From Labia minor (Eukaryota; Arthropoda; Insecta; Dermaptera; Spongiphoridae): a stretch of DNA of 64,000 bases. This document shows, one piece after another, positions 1 through 11,314 of the stretch. The stretch is from the NCBI GenBank assembly GCA_963082975.1, contig OY720344.1:14557580-14621579 (forward strand), given 5' to 3'. The notes beneath the pieces were generated by a model, which saw only the letters and a list, made by a program, of their open reading frames with translations, was not told the DNA's origin and did no database searches. Made by a program: the position numbers and the translations under genes. Position 1 is the stretch's first letter. Every line of letters starts with the position of its first letter.

Positions 1-966
1 AAAATTTCATTTTCAATTATCATTATCCACCAAGAAAATGTAAATTTATGACCAAAAAGAATTAGGAATTATTTATACACTTGAAAGAAAAATAGATAAA
101 ATATTTCAAATACATAAATTTCAACTGGAAAATACAATCCCACTGGATTGTAATAGATAAGTACCATAAGTAACTAAAAAAGCATTTTAATATGATGAAA
201 CAGTGTTACAAACATTAGCTTCTATTTATAGAAAATGTTAAATAATTTATATTTACACCATGGGTGGCCTATTCTAAAAAAAATCCTGCCAAATCAGGAA
301 TGTAAATTATTTTTTAGGATGAAGTATTTTTTTTTTTTTCTTTAATCCTAGAATCCGAAAATTCTTTCAATTTTTTTTTTCACTCCTTCATGACTTTTAA
401 TGATTTATTTCTCTATTAGAAAATAATTAATAACTCACATGGTATTAACTATCTTGAATGTTAATTAATTGAGAATAAATATTTCGAATTAAGGTTAAAA
501 TGATTCATTGGTTAGGTTATTAAATAATAAAAATAACAAAAAGTGTTTGAATTAGAAACGCAAGACTTATTTGTAATTTTAAGGTCAGTCGTGCATTGAA
601 ACGAAAGGAAAAGCCTATAAATCTCCAATTACTATGGTTTGTATTGTTCCAACGATACATTTATGTGCCAACAAATCTCTTTTATTCTGAATATGTAATT
701 ATATTAAACTTGGAATAGGAAAAAAAAATATATAATATATTATATAAGGAAATTTTTTAATTTAATTCTATTATTTACTAAATTCACATTAAATATGACA
801 GTTAATATAATGAAATAAAATAATTTTTTCTTCGAAGTTAAATTATAGCTAAATAAAATTATACAAATATTATTATTCATTAACACAGCAACATTTGAAT
901 ATGTTGTGAAAAGATTTGACATAAATTAAAAACACAAAATAAAATAATAATAAATAAATAATATTA
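1..966. other. AT-rich spacer, nothing recognised
   Basis: The stretch is A+T-rich with several T and A homopolymers. I see no open frame with protein-like composition, no repeat shared with the rest of the window and no RNA gene. Confidence 0.6.
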
Positions 967-1549
967 CAGGGGTTGGACAAAAATATGGAAACACCTTTAA
1001 AAAACATGTTTCTTTGCTTAAGCACGGCCAGCAATTCCCTGTTTATGAAGCTCCCTTCTAATTTTTTTGGTATTCACAGGGTTCGGTAACACAACATTCA
1101 TTTCAGCAGTAACTTATGCAGCTGTGGTCTTCTTATTTTTCGTCACAATTGGCCTTAATGATCATCTGTCACGATCACTCAGGACACACTTTCATCCGCG
1201 CTGTGATTTAGCAGATGATGTTTTTCCGCTTTTCAAATATTCGGAATAAATCTTTGATACAGTACCTCTTGATACACTAAACACCTCGGCTACCTTGCTT
1301 ACGGAAGCACATACTATACATGCTCCAACAATTTGCCCACGTTCGAAGTCTGTTAACTCTGACATAATGCAATGACAACCTCACATAACAGTACTCCGAC
1401 AACAACTGAACTGTTTAGCACATTTACGAAGTTGTAAAGGTGGCGTCAGTAGTCAAAAACGCCAGCGGCACCTACATATTTCATTAAAATCATTCTTTCT
1501 TTTCAAACATGCATTTCACAAGGTGTTTCCATTTTTTCTCCAACCCCTG
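967..1549 (-). mobile_element. Tc1-like transposon, internally deleted
   Basis: The element is bounded by inverted repeats of about 30 bp. The left end begins CAGGGGTTGGACAAAAATAT and the right end is its inverse, finishing in CAACCCCTG. A TA dinucleotide flanks each side (965-966 and 1550-1551), the target duplication of Tc1/mariner elements. It is 583 bp long, whereas autonomous Tc1 elements are about 1.6 kb, so the catalytic half of the transposase is gone. What remains on the minus strand is the N-terminal DNA-binding part of the transposase. It is non-autonomous but still has both ends. Confidence 0.9.
1014..1365 (-). pseudogene. Tc1-family transposase, N-terminal fragment with stops
   Basis: Reading the minus strand from an ATG at 1365 gives MSELTDFERGQIVGA, followed by VSKVAEVFSVSRGTVSKIY. 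This is the paired-like helix-turn-helix typical of Tc1 transposases. A second stretch, TTAA.VTAEMNVVLPNP..KKIRRELHKQGIAGR, matches the second helix-turn-helix. In-frame stops interrupt the frame after about 60 codons and again later. The DDE catalytic domain is absent. The fragment cannot make an active transposase and is kept only because it lies between the terminal repeats. Confidence 0.85.
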
Positions 1550-1551
1550 TA

Positions 1552-2665
1552 TATCTACATAATATAATACTCGTACATTCCCCTCAACTTACTATCTTTT
1601 GTTATTTATTTATTTATTTAGATATCTCTAGATAAATAATTTTAATAAATTTTATAAATATGTCTATTTTTTTAATTTAACCATAATAATTAAGAAAATT
1701 AAGTAATATAACAAAATATTATTTCTACTTGGAAAAAAAAATTGGAGTAAAATAAATTACTAAAAACTTTTAATTAAAAAATATTTTAAAATATATTAAA
1801 CTTATTATGTTATGTTAAAGTTAAAGTATTCAAAATAAAATATTTAAAAAATGAGTATATTGTTTTATTTTATATTATAGTAACATATATGTACCTGAAT
1901 AAGAATATTTACACACAACTTTCAATTAATTATGGTTGATTTCATTATCTTTACTCTTTTTCCATCATCATCAAACTAATAAATTTGTATTTAAATCGTA
2001 CAAATTAAATGAATTTCATTTTTTTTTTTTTTTTGTATTTTTTTTTTAAACATTAACTTCCCTGTTAATGTGGTTACCAAATAAAATCCACTTCAACTTC
2101 TCTTTTTCGTTTCTCCTTTCTCTACTAATGAAGGTGATTTAACATTTATGATATCCCCGTTTTTAATTAATTTTGAAAACGTTTTCACGTTAATTATATT
2201 ATTAATTATTAACATTGGTAACATTTTATTTTACCAAATATTTCATTTAGCTTTTTTGAAAATATTATTTAAATATATAATTACAAAGAAATAGGAAGGA
2301 ATAAATAAACCATCACACACTATAAACAGAACGAAGATCAGTTCAAAAACGGAGAGAACAACAAAAAAAAAGACTAAAAAAAACTTAATTTTTGAAATAA
2401 TTATACGATTGTATATAATTATCATCTCAAAGCTCGACCTTTAAATGTAAAAGATTTTATCAATTTGTAAATAATCCGATTAAAAAAAAAAATTATAAAT
2501 ACACGTAAAAAATTTTGGTAGAAACATGCGAATGTAGATTCTTTAATGGGAAGTCCTTTTAGATATAATTATGAAAATAACGAATTCGATTATTTTTATA
2601 ATAAATGTGTGAAAGCGAAATTATTAATTTTTAAAATAAACATTTATTTTCCTCTCACACACAAT
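1552..2665. other. AT-rich spacer, nothing recognised
   Basis: The stretch consists of long A/T runs, including a T tract near 2020-2047. No protein-like frame and no repeat shared with other parts of the window were noticed. Confidence 0.6.
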
Positions 2666-2667
2666 TA

Positions 2668-3568
2668 CGAGGTTTGTTCAAAAGAAAAGGTGAATTTTAT
2701 ATTATTTCGAAAAATATTTATTTATTTATCAATATCCATTTTGTTCCCATCAAAGTAATTCGCCTCAGAAATAATGCACTTATGCCAGCGCTTCTTCCAA
2801 TCATCGAAGCACTTCAGAAATGCGCTTTTCTATATGGCCATCAGCTCGTTCTTCGATTCCCACTTTATCTCATCAATTGAGGCAAAACGTTTTCCTTTCA
2901 TTGGTCTCTTCAGTTTTGGGAATAGGGAAATATCGCAGGGAGCCAAATCTGGTGAATACGGTGGTTGAGGCATGATTACGTTGTTATTTTTGGCCAAAAA
3001 TTCACGAACAAGCAATGATATGTAGGTTGGTGCATTATCGTGATGCAGAATTCATGATTTGTTTTTTCACAATTCCGTTCGTTGAGTCGTATTGCTTCAT
3101 GCAAACGTTGCATAACTTTCTTGTAGTATTCCTTATTAACAGTATGACCTGTTGGCAAGAACTCATAGTGCATAACGCCATTGTAATCGAAGAAAACAGT
3201 GAGCAAAACTTCCACATTTGATTGAACTAAACGTGCTTCTGTAAAGCGCTTGTACCACTTATAAACATTTTTTTGAGACAAAGTAGACTCATCGAATGTC
3301 ACAGTTAACATTTTATGTGGGATGGAGCACTTTCTTCTATTTTTAACTCACAAAGTTTAATACAGATTCTTTGATTCATTTTTTTAAGTAAAAAATTGAA
3401 GAACACAAAAACGTGACTAACTTTTTAAGTTGTTAAAAACAAACAACTAATCTAAAATGGATGATAATGTCAACATATGAGAAACATATGTGTACCAACA
3501 AAATAAAAAAAAATTTCGATAATCAAATGTACAAAATCAAATTCACCTTTTCTTTGGAACATACCTTG
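2668..3568 (-). mobile_element. mariner element, copy 1 (internal deletion)
   Basis: The left end reads CGAGGTTTGTTCAAAAGAAA and the right end is its imperfect inverse, with TA on both sides (2666-2667 and 3569-3570). It is 901 bp long, against about 1.3 kb for complete mariners. The transposase runs on the minus strand and lacks a central block between the helix-turn-helix region and the first catalytic Asp. The same terminal repeat, 5' untranslated region and C-terminal coding segment occur in the second copy at 32.1 kb, which carries a different deletion. Confidence 0.92.
2722..3379 (-). pseudogene. mariner transposase, deleted and frameshifted
   Basis: On the minus strand the reading starts at an ATG at 3379 (MNQRICIKLC) and shifts frame near 3310 into MLTVTFDESTLSQ..VYKWYKRFTEAR, the DNA-binding region. 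It then jumps directly to LLTVFFDYNGV, which contains the first catalytic Asp. This implies an in-element deletion of roughly 130 residues. A second frameshift near 3050 moves the HHDNAP motif out of frame. The third block, PQPPYSPDLAPCD, is intact at 2935-2975 and ends the D34D-type triad. A last frameshift near 2830 precedes the conserved C-terminal YF.G.K motif and a stop at 2722. It is dead as a coding gene. Confidence 0.88.
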
Positions 3569-3570
3569 TA

Positions 3571-4346
3571 TATGACATAATTATTTAATCCAAATATCAT
3601 TTTTTTTCTAACAAATAATTAGATTTTTAGTAGAAATTTTCATTCTTTTGAAAATATAATCAATTAAAATTAAAAATTTAAAATATATTATATTAGTTCA
3701 TATATAGGAGAGAGAGAGAGAGATGCTTACCAAAGAATGGTTTTGGACAATATACATATATTATAATGGCACAGACTACTTTTGATTGTCTCATGTTTTA
3801 TTTTATATCTCTACTCGAATGAAAAAAAAGAAGAAAAAAATATATGCTAGAGAAAGAGATGATTTATAATTTATACTAGTCAGAATTAAATAAAGAGAAT
3901 GATTTTGATTTATATTTAATTTTATTTCATTCATTGGCAAACATTTTTATTGTGTTTTTATTCTGACATGTGGGTTCGATAATAAACGAGTTAATTTCAT
4001 CCAATATTAAAAGGGTTTCTTTATAAAATGGAGATATGAACAATTTTATTTGACAAACAATGCCCTCCCTTGCTCAGATTAAACGAGTTTTGTCTTGTAG
4101 AGAGAGCACTTCTCCGTTTGTTTGTGCAATATTTTTGGCAAGATGAAGGTATGCGAAACCATCATGTCTGTTGGTTGTTGGCTTACCATCAATAAGACAC
4201 ATTCTGATTATAAAAATAGAAAGAGAAAAGTGAAGTTGTATGTGATAAGTCAAAGAAGAGCTTAACTGCGCTAAGAATAATAATCATACCATCACATTTA
4301 AACATTTCTTTAGTCTATTATAAATATAAATATAATATATATAACA
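3571..4346. other. AT-rich spacer with a (GA) tract and a small balanced island
   Basis: A short GA tract lies at 3707-3722. At about 4060-4215 the composition becomes more balanced (CCCTCCCTTGCTCAGATT onward), with no open frame of note. This could be a conserved noncoding block, but nothing in the window confirms it. Confidence 0.45.
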
Positions 4347-4868
4347 TGCAGTTTTTAATAAAATAATTAAGTTAAAAATTTATTTATTTATTTATTCTTA
4401 CGGTCTCTTTAGAACAGGGATGTCCAACTCGCGGCCCGCGGGCCGCATTGCGGCCCACTCAAAGTTTTGATGCGGCCCACTATCGACTCATTTTGGAGTT
4501 AAATTTTAAAGAATTCACAGTCCGGCAAGCGACCTATAACTTCGAGGCTATAAAAAAAAGCTGCAACATTCAAAAACAAAAAACCACCTATATCCCCAAA
4601 AATCTCCATAAGTTTTGAGACATTCACTAGCTAGGCATAACATATTCTGGTAATTTTGCGGCCCAGTTAAATATTTAAGTTTGCGAAGTGGCCCATTAAA
4701 TTAAATGGTTGGACTTTAGAAGAACAAAAATCAAAACGTTGTAGGTAAAGACCCTCTTCCGGTTGAGGAACATTTCTCAAAAGTTGATAGAAAACTATGA
4801 ATTTTGAATAATGCCCATGTACCAAATTTCATCATTCTAGCTCAAACCCTTTTTGCGTAATCTTGGTT

Positions 4869-4899
<31 letters not shown>

Positions 4900-5020
4900 G
4901 AGAGAGACATTTTCCTCAACCTTAGTGGAAATGATTCAGGAACCTTCAAAACGTATAAAAACATCAAAATCTCAACATCGAAAATTTTCGTGATCGCAAT
5001 ACTATCTCTGGCGAGATAGT
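4347..5020 (-). mobile_element. Family A Helentron-like element, copy A1, split by a hAT insertion
   Basis: The right part (4714-5020) matches the other family A copies: ACGTTGTAGGTAA, the core with AAATTTCATCATTCTAGCTC, a CA microsatellite (about 4872-4899), and the terminal palindrome ending in GGCGAGATAGT. The left part (about 4347-4414) holds the preceding family A sequence, including TTACGGTC and CTTTAGAA. The 299-bp element at 4415-4713 lies between them and is flanked by CTTTAGAA on both sides. The 3' end of this copy (left on the plus strand) is truncated or too diverged to place exactly. Confidence 0.8.
4415..4713. mobile_element. hAT-type element inserted into family A copy A1
   Basis: It starts CAGGGATGTCCAACTCGCGG and contains repeated GCGGCCC motifs, a layout known from short hAT (Charlie-like) elements of animals. 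It ends in GGTTGGA, the start of the matching inverted end; the last few bases expected of the terminal repeat are missing. The 8-bp sequence CTTTAGAA is present at 4407-4414 and 4714-4721, the duplication length expected for hAT. There is no coding capacity. Confidence 0.82.
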
Positions 5021-5465
5021 AAAAAAGGAAATATTAAATAGGCGTTGTATCTTATCTCAAGGTGTACTACATAGTAGCTCAGCTTGGGACAATATTAAAA
5101 ATAAATGTGAAAAGTTAAATAAATGGATTACAAAATTTACTTGAAATTGTTTTTTCAAAAAATTAAAAATAAAATCATCAAACTATTTGAAATTCATATT
5201 TTCTAATTTTATTTACAACGAACTTCGTGAATATTTTAGAAATTCTTTCTAATTCTTCGCATTTGTTAAGCCTAATAGGTTCTTAAAAGAAGAAATAATA
5301 ACGATTAATATATAAACAAAAAACTATTTTTAAACACAATATATTTTTGTAATATAAAATTTAGCTTGGCATATCTTGTACCCCAAGGTAGACTATACTA
5401 GTTCAACCTGTCCAAAGGTATACAGAATTTAAAACTTTAGAATACTGATAGGCTTAGCTCTAAAA
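5021..5465. other. AT-rich spacer, nothing recognised
   Basis: No coding frame or shared repeat was identified here. Confidence 0.55.
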
Positions 5466-5675
5466 CAGTGATTCTCAACCAGTGTGCCGCGAAATTATGA
5501 TTTCCGACTTTTTTTCTAAATTTTTTCAATTTGGTTCTAAAAAAAAAGTAAACCGTTTTTGGGACCACTTTTTTCAATATAAAAAACTTTTAGACTTATC
5601 TTTTTCTTTGTGTGCCGCCAAATTTTTAAACCGTTAAAAGTGTGCCGCGGTAAAAAAAAAGGTTGAGAACCACTG
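5466..5675. mobile_element. hAT-type MITE (210 bp)
   Basis: The left end CAGTGATTCTCAACCAGTGT and the right end GGTTGAGAACCACTG form a 15-bp inverted repeat with one mismatch. The flanks CTCTAAAA (5458-5465) and CTCTAGAA (5676-5683) form an 8-bp duplication with one difference, as expected for hAT. GTGTGCCGC motifs recur inside. The interior, with a run like GGTTCTAAAAAAAAAG, resembles that of the 9.8-kb hAT element. Confidence 0.88.
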
Positions 5676-6968
5676 CTCTAGAATAATTATTATACATTAG
5701 TTTTAAAGAAAAAACTTTAAATTTCATTTTATATAGTACTTTTTATTTCAAAATATTATTTTCATTAAAAATTCACTTTAAAAATCTTATTGAAATTATA
5801 TATAAACATGTTCTAAAAATAAAAATCTTAATAAATTCTAATCTGCTTTTTCTATTGAATCAAAACAAATTGGATTGTGTTGTCTTTTCCTCTACATTTG
5901 CAAGATCTTTGAGTTAAATTTTAAAATTTAAAAATAAAATTGTATACTATTCTCCAGAAATAATTTTTTTTTTTAGATTTTAGTATATTTTTTAAAATAT
6001 AAATAGAAACTTGTTTGAAATAGGATTTTTAAAAATTTTAAGTGTTTTAAGGATGATTCTTTCTATCAAACACTCATCATAAGAAACAAATTTGAAAATG
6101 ATATCCTAGTCATTATGTTATCAATAGATTGTAAATTTAGTTTTATATACAAAATATTTGATGTTGATTTAACAAAATTATTTATTTTTTTAAATTATTA
6201 TTTATTATATGTAACTAAAAATTAATTGCTCAACATTTTTCAATAATCTGTTTAATCGTGGAAGAACCTGTTTGTATTTTTACAGAGGAAAAATTCATTA
6301 TCTTATACGAAAATGTCCACACATCAGATTTCTTGTCTTCATCTCGTTCATTCTTTTGGCAAGTGTAATTAATTCAATAATTTTTATTTCATCTCTTTTT
6401 TCTTTTTCTTTTTTTTTTACTTTCTATTATTTTTCTTTACTTCTTTTTAGAAAAAAAAAATGTATATGTAAAATCTTTCCTTTTCTTTTCATTTATCTCT
6501 CTTACATTGTCTTATAATTTTGCTTTGGATACCATATGAGAAAAAGAGTCTGTTTATAAGAACATATGTATTTATAAATATATCGAGGTATTTGTTTGAA
6601 AAGTGAAACTTTCATCAAGCCTATCTATCCCATATGGTATAGAAAAGTCCATAAAAGGCGGATCGCAAACAAGTGACCCTTGGCTAGTCTTAAGTCCCAC
6701 GATCAATCCTCCAGGTTGTCAATTATCATTTTGCTTTTCTTTCTCCCTGACTCCTATCAGTCTATTCAATCTATATATAATACAAATCCTTATAAATAAA
6801 GTACTGAATGGATTAAAAAAAAAATGTTGAAAGCTCCAATTTTTAATTCACATTTTTTTTTATCTCTCTTTTCCTGATCGAATGAAAGACTTTGATTTGA
6901 TATTTATTATTTATAAATATTTTGTATGAACTGGAGAACATTTATATATTATATATATATATATATAA
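5676..6968. other. AT-rich spacer with a candidate regulatory island at 6600-6780
   Basis: Most of the stretch is simple A/T sequence. At about 6600-6780 the composition is more balanced and no long protein-like frame is present. It includes CCATAAAAGG at 6649-6658, a perfect CArG box (CC[A/T]6GG, the serum response factor site). An AT dinucleotide tract lies at 6945-6966. Confidence 0.45.
6649..6658. promoter_or_regulatory. CArG-box motif
   Basis: CCATAAAAGG matches the SRF/MADS consensus exactly and lies in a balanced-composition island. A single motif match is weak evidence of function. Confidence 0.3.
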
Positions 6969-7656
6969 ATTGTAGGAAATTTTAATAAAAATGTATGTTT
7001 TTGTTGATATTAAATAAAGGTTTGTTCTGAAAAGAACAATTGTGTTGAAAAGATGGCGCTCACATCCGAGCAGCATTGCGTCCAATTGTCAAGGAACGGA
7101 ACAAGTCCCTTGCGGAAGTTCTTATAACCTTGCTCAGAACAAGTGAATCACAGATGAGAACGCATTTATGTTAAATATTTAATTAGTAGAACTTATATTT
7201 AGATTGAGATTGATATGTTAAGTTGGCTAATATTGTAATATATGTTAATAAATAAGCCCTATTGTAATAACATTTATGTATTAATTGGTATAATGGAAAA
7301 TGTAAAAGCTATGCTTGGCGGTAAAACCAACCAATGAGCGACAGGATTGAATATGCCTAGCTACTATTTAAACAATACCTCCCTTACTATCGTCGGTCGG
7401 TAAAAACGGACATGTATCGAAATTCAATCAGTTATGACCAAGTTATGACCAAGCCATGATTATGTTATGAGCACTTATACTATTGGTTTTACTCACGTTT
7501 ATGTTAAGCAAGCATTTTGTTTTATGAATTTGCTACATTTATGTAATATTTTATTAAAAGGATTTATGCATCCAATTTATTGAATTATCATTTATGAAGA
7601 TCTACCTTTAAAGAAGATAAAAGAAGAAAGAAGAAAAAAAAATATTTTCCTACAAT
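6969..7656. mobile_element. Solo-LTR-like or TIR-bounded element, unclassified
   Basis: The ends are inverted copies: ATTGTAGGAAATTTTAA at the left and AATATTTTCCTACAAT at the right. Both abut (AT)n tracts, so a target duplication cannot be read. Taken as TGTAGGAAA...TTTCCTACA, it has the TG...CA ends and short inverted repeat of an LTR of about 684 bp. A TTAATAAATAA polyadenylation-like motif lies near 7245. Inside is a 32-bp fragment of family B (7370-7401). No coding sequence was found. An LTR and a DNA transposon remain equally possible. Confidence 0.5.
7370..7401 (-). repeat. Family B terminal fragment
   Basis: CCTCCCTTACTATCGTCGG and the following TCGGT are the same as the 5'-terminal segment (minus strand) of the family B copies at 22.0 and 48.4 kb. 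Only this terminus is present, followed by AAAAA as in the full copies. Confidence 0.75.
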
Positions 7657-8485
7657 ATATATATATATGTATATATATTAAGCTGGATAGAGTTATGTTT
7701 TGATGGGTACATATGTATATGCCAGAGTACTTCCCTACCAAGAGACTACTAATATAAATTTAATGATCATTAAACTGAAAAACTCTCGTTGAATCTCCTC
7801 CCCAGAAACTATGAAAAATCGACAACGACCTATTTTCTTTAATGCCTCGGCTGTTACTTAAACGCGTGAACCAAGATGATCATTATTTTTTAATGAGGGT
7901 AATTTTAAGTAATAATCCTGAAAATTGTAATTTGTCTTCGTTAGATCGACACTCGGTTTTTCAAAAGAACGACCGTATTAAGAAGAAAGAAGGAGAGAAA
8001 CAAATGAAATGAATAGAAAATTTGTCCTCGAACAAAAAAAAAGGCCTTAATTGCAATCATGCAAATTTTATAAGATATATATCTACATACTATCTGTCGT
8101 CTGTATGATTCAGTATGACCTTTCACCCATGTCTATTCTTTGTTAATTTAACATACTCGTTCCAAATTTATTATGAATATCTTTCATTGTGTATGGCGGA
8201 TATTTATAATTAACTTTAAGTTTGGAATATTTTTTTTTTATATTTATATATTAGTATAATTTGTTGTCTTTTCACAGAAAAGGAATTTAATCATGAAATT
8301 ATTGTATTATTTTATTTTATTAATTTTTAAAAAAAAAATATTTTAATATCTTTATAATTTTTAAAAAAATGAAATTTCCATTAACTAATAAAATTAATAT
8401 TTTGGATAATTTTATAGATAAATTCGTAAAAAATAAATAATTTCTTAATCTCAGAAACAAATTTTCTCTAATATAAACCCCCCCC

Positions 8486-8523
<38 letters not shown>

Positions 8524-9807
8524 GAAAAAGTTGACTGTTTTTTCTAAGGAATTTTGATTCTTTTAAATAAAAACTTTCATATCTCAAACATAATATGGTT
8601 TATTATTTAAAAAAAAATTAAAATTTCAAAAGAACTATCTTATATCTATTTTATAATAACTCGTCTAATGGAAAATCTTTCTACTTTCCTTATAATTTAG
8701 AATTATAAATACTCGTATATCGAATAAGAACTAAAACCTTTCTTTTTTTATACGGTTTATGACATGGTTATAGTCATTTAAGAATACCTAAATAATTAAA
8801 TATATAGGTATGGTCAAAAAAATAAAAAAAATGTGATTTTTTTTTCTAATTTTTAAAAATACATATGCATTAATAACAAAAAAAGATTATAATCTTTATA
8901 AAAATAAATAAATATACATTAAAAACTTTGAAAGAGTTTAAAAATAATGAATTCCCTCCTCTTAAGCTACTGTCTTGAATGTTATTTTTTAATAAAAATG
9001 ATTTCTTCATAAATTTATCGTCTTAATTAAAGAGTATATGATTATTTTGTCTTATTTTCTAATCGTGTTCACAGCATAAACGAGAGAATGTATCTTTTTA
9101 TAATTTATCTAAATTTATTTATTATTCATTAAAGAAAACATTTAAAAATAACCCTTTCAATAATTTTCTACATTAAGTTGAACGTTCTTTATTACAGATG
9201 GGATGATGTCATTTGAAAAACATACTAGATATCATCATAGATATATCACACGTAAATTAACAAAAAAAAAAAAAAAAAAAAAAAAAAAAGATAATTTGCG
9301 ATTCGAATCAGGAAGATTTAATCTGAAAGATATGCATCGCTTCTACTCGAATAGGAAAAAGAAATATCTCTTATAGGTGGAATTATATTATCGTTCACAT
9401 ATTTTCATTCCTTCTTAGACACTTTAAGAATATAAATTATTAATTTAAATTTGGAATTATTTGTACGGTTATTTTTATATTAAAAATAAATGATACACGC
9501 AGTGGAACTGAGTAGTAAATATTCATTTTTCAAGCCAACCAAGCAAGGGGATAGATTAAAATGTGACATGTAATAAGCAAAAACGAAAAATAATTATGTC
9601 TGAACAAATTTGTAAATATATTATCTATCCTTGATGACAAATAATCCTTTAGAATTTAAAATATTCCACTACTCCATCTGCCTAGTTGATTTGTATTCAG
9701 TTCATAAAATACATTTTGACTATGAAATAAGAAAATCATAAAAATATATTATATGTTAATATATACTTAGGATTTTTTAACATTTTTCATTTTATTAAAT
9801 ACTAGAT
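7657..9807. other. AT-rich spacer with homopolymer tracts
   Basis: The stretch contains a C9 run followed by a long poly-A run (about 8478-8521) and another poly-A run at about 9260-9288. Otherwise it is AT-rich with no supported coding sequence. Confidence 0.55.
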
Positions 9808-10184
9808 CATTGATGGCGAAACTATCACCCGCGGGTCAGACATTGACCCACCCAAGCATTTTAACTGACCACACTTTGATTTTTATAAATTTTTAAATTT
9901 TTTTCAATGTGGTTCTAAAAAACAAAAAAAAAAGGTAAGATGATTTTGTGGTCAAACTTTTGAACATTTTCGATTATTCTTTTAAATTAAGATTCTAAAG
10001 AAAAAAAATGATTTTTGCGATCAGACTTTTAATATTTTCGACTTTTTTAAAATTAATTTTTTTCATTATGGTTCTAAAAAAAAGTAAAATGAGTCTTGCG
10101 ATCAGACTTTTATTTTAAAATTTTTAATGTTAATAACCCACGAGTGAGTGCTAAAAAAAATAATAATCAAAATTTGACCCACTG
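9808..10184. mobile_element. hAT-type element with internal repeats (377 bp)
   Basis: It is flanked by a perfect 8-bp duplication, TACTAGAT, at 9800-9807 and 10185-10192. It begins CATTGATGGCG and ends TTTGACCCACTG, a degenerate hAT-type inverted end. Inside, a unit of roughly 80-90 bp is repeated about three times; each copy contains a GGTTCTAAA-poly-A run and a TG[CT]GATCAGACTTTT-like segment. The units resemble the interior of the 5.5-kb hAT MITE. Confidence 0.82.
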
Positions 10185-10280
10185 TACTAGATAAAACTAA
10201 ATTTTTTTTTTTAGATATTTATTTTAATATTTTAGAATTAATTATTTTATAAAAAAAAACAATTAATATTTTAAATATCA

Positions 10281-10525
10281 ATATATATAATTTCCTTCGT
10301 ATGTATGTGATGTCTGTAACATTATGAAGTTAGTTAGAAATTGTTAAAATTATTAATCTGTAACTAACTTCATTTTTTTTAAATTTTGTTTTGTTATTAT
10401 TAAATTTAAAAAAAAATCAAAAAATTGTTACGACGATTTAAATAAAGTTAATATTTTTATATTCTAAGTAGAGTTTCATGCCACTGGCAGCATATGATAC
10501 CGGGGACGGCTAGAATAGTTGATGA
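10281..10525 (+). repeat. Unclassified repeat family E, uninterrupted copy
   Basis: Starting near ATTTCCTTCGTATGTATGTG and ending near GCATATGATACCGGGGACGG, this segment is matched on the minus strand by 41645-41755 plus 40846-40989. There the two halves are separated by family A copy A5. It therefore acts as a pre-insertion paralogue. The class of the repeat is unknown. Confidence 0.7.
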
Positions 10526-10908
10526 AAAGAATAATAATATACATTAATAGTTTAGATTTCAAATCTTTTAAAACAATGAATATTTCAATTAAAATGCTTT
10601 TTATACTGAATTTGAAAACAAAAGTATAAAACAGAAATTATATAATAATTCTATATTACTTATACTTTTATGTAGATAACTATAATTAATTAATAAAATT
10701 CAAATTCAAATATATAATTTGATGATTAAAAAAAATATTTTTAATATTTATATGAAAAAATAGTTTTGTTTTTTTTAATAAAAAAAAAAAATCTTTTCTT
10801 TAAGAATAATTACTTATGTTCTTTCGCATTTACTAGTCAACATATTTTTAATATTTTCTAAATTGTAAAGAAAAGATTAATAATTTAATAGGATTCCCTT
10901 TATGCATA
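10526..10908. other. AT-rich spacer; target of the gypsy insertion
   Basis: Nothing was recognised here. The last four bases, CATA (10905-10908), are the target-site duplication of the gypsy element. Confidence 0.6.
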
Positions 10909-11091
10909 TGTAACACCACTATCTGTCGCAAACTATCAAAGTGTCGCCTCTATCATTCGGCCTCTCTGATGACCGCTTGACGACGGATTGTATTGTATTG
11001 TATTGTATTGAATAAAATTGTAAATAAATTGTTAAATAAAAAATCATCAAAATTTCTTTTATCTTTCAAGAAAGAACGAACCCCCGTCACA
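10909..11091 (+). repeat. 5' LTR of gypsy element
   Basis: It has TG...CA ends and contains an ATTGT pentanucleotide repeat (about 10988-11010), followed by GAATAAAATTG and AAATAAAAAATC, which can serve as polyadenylation signals. No TATA box is obvious. Confidence 0.95.
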
Positions 11092-11093
11092 AT

Positions 11094-11111
11094 TGGCACC
11101 CAACGTGTGGG
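11094..11111 (+). promoter_or_regulatory. Primer-binding-site candidate
   Basis: TGGCACCCAACGTGTGGG begins 2 bp after the LTR. TGG is the complement of the tRNA CCA end, as in gypsy-type primer sites. I cannot assign the tRNA with certainty. Confidence 0.7.
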
Positions 11112-11183
11112 GCCTCTTTCCAGGAAGATTGAAACTTTTGAAGATTATAAAATTTATTTTCAAGTATTATCGAATTAATCCAA

Positions 11184-11250
11184 GTGTGAAAGCGCTTAAT
11201 AGTGGTTAGATAACCGAATATCTGTGTTGTTCGTCTAACCCACCTTTCAC
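11184..11250 (+). other. Leader hairpin upstream of Gag-Pol
   Basis: GTGAAAG...GTGGTTAGA pairs with TCTAACCCACCTTTCAC, giving a two-part stem with one large bulge between the primer site and the start codon. The position is where retroelement packaging or dimerisation structures usually lie; that role is inference. Confidence 0.4.
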
Positions 11251-11314
11251 CTTATATATTGAACACAAGTGCTACAAAATTTGATTTTCATTGTTCTTTA
11301 ATTAATTATCAACA

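Noticed and set aside
6272-6517. 81-codon hydrophobic open frame
   Set aside because: It comes from T-rich DNA, which translates as Phe/Leu/Ser. There is no signal of a gene.
9297-9320. GATTCGAATC as a tRNA B box
   Set aside because: No A box or cloverleaf partner is found upstream.
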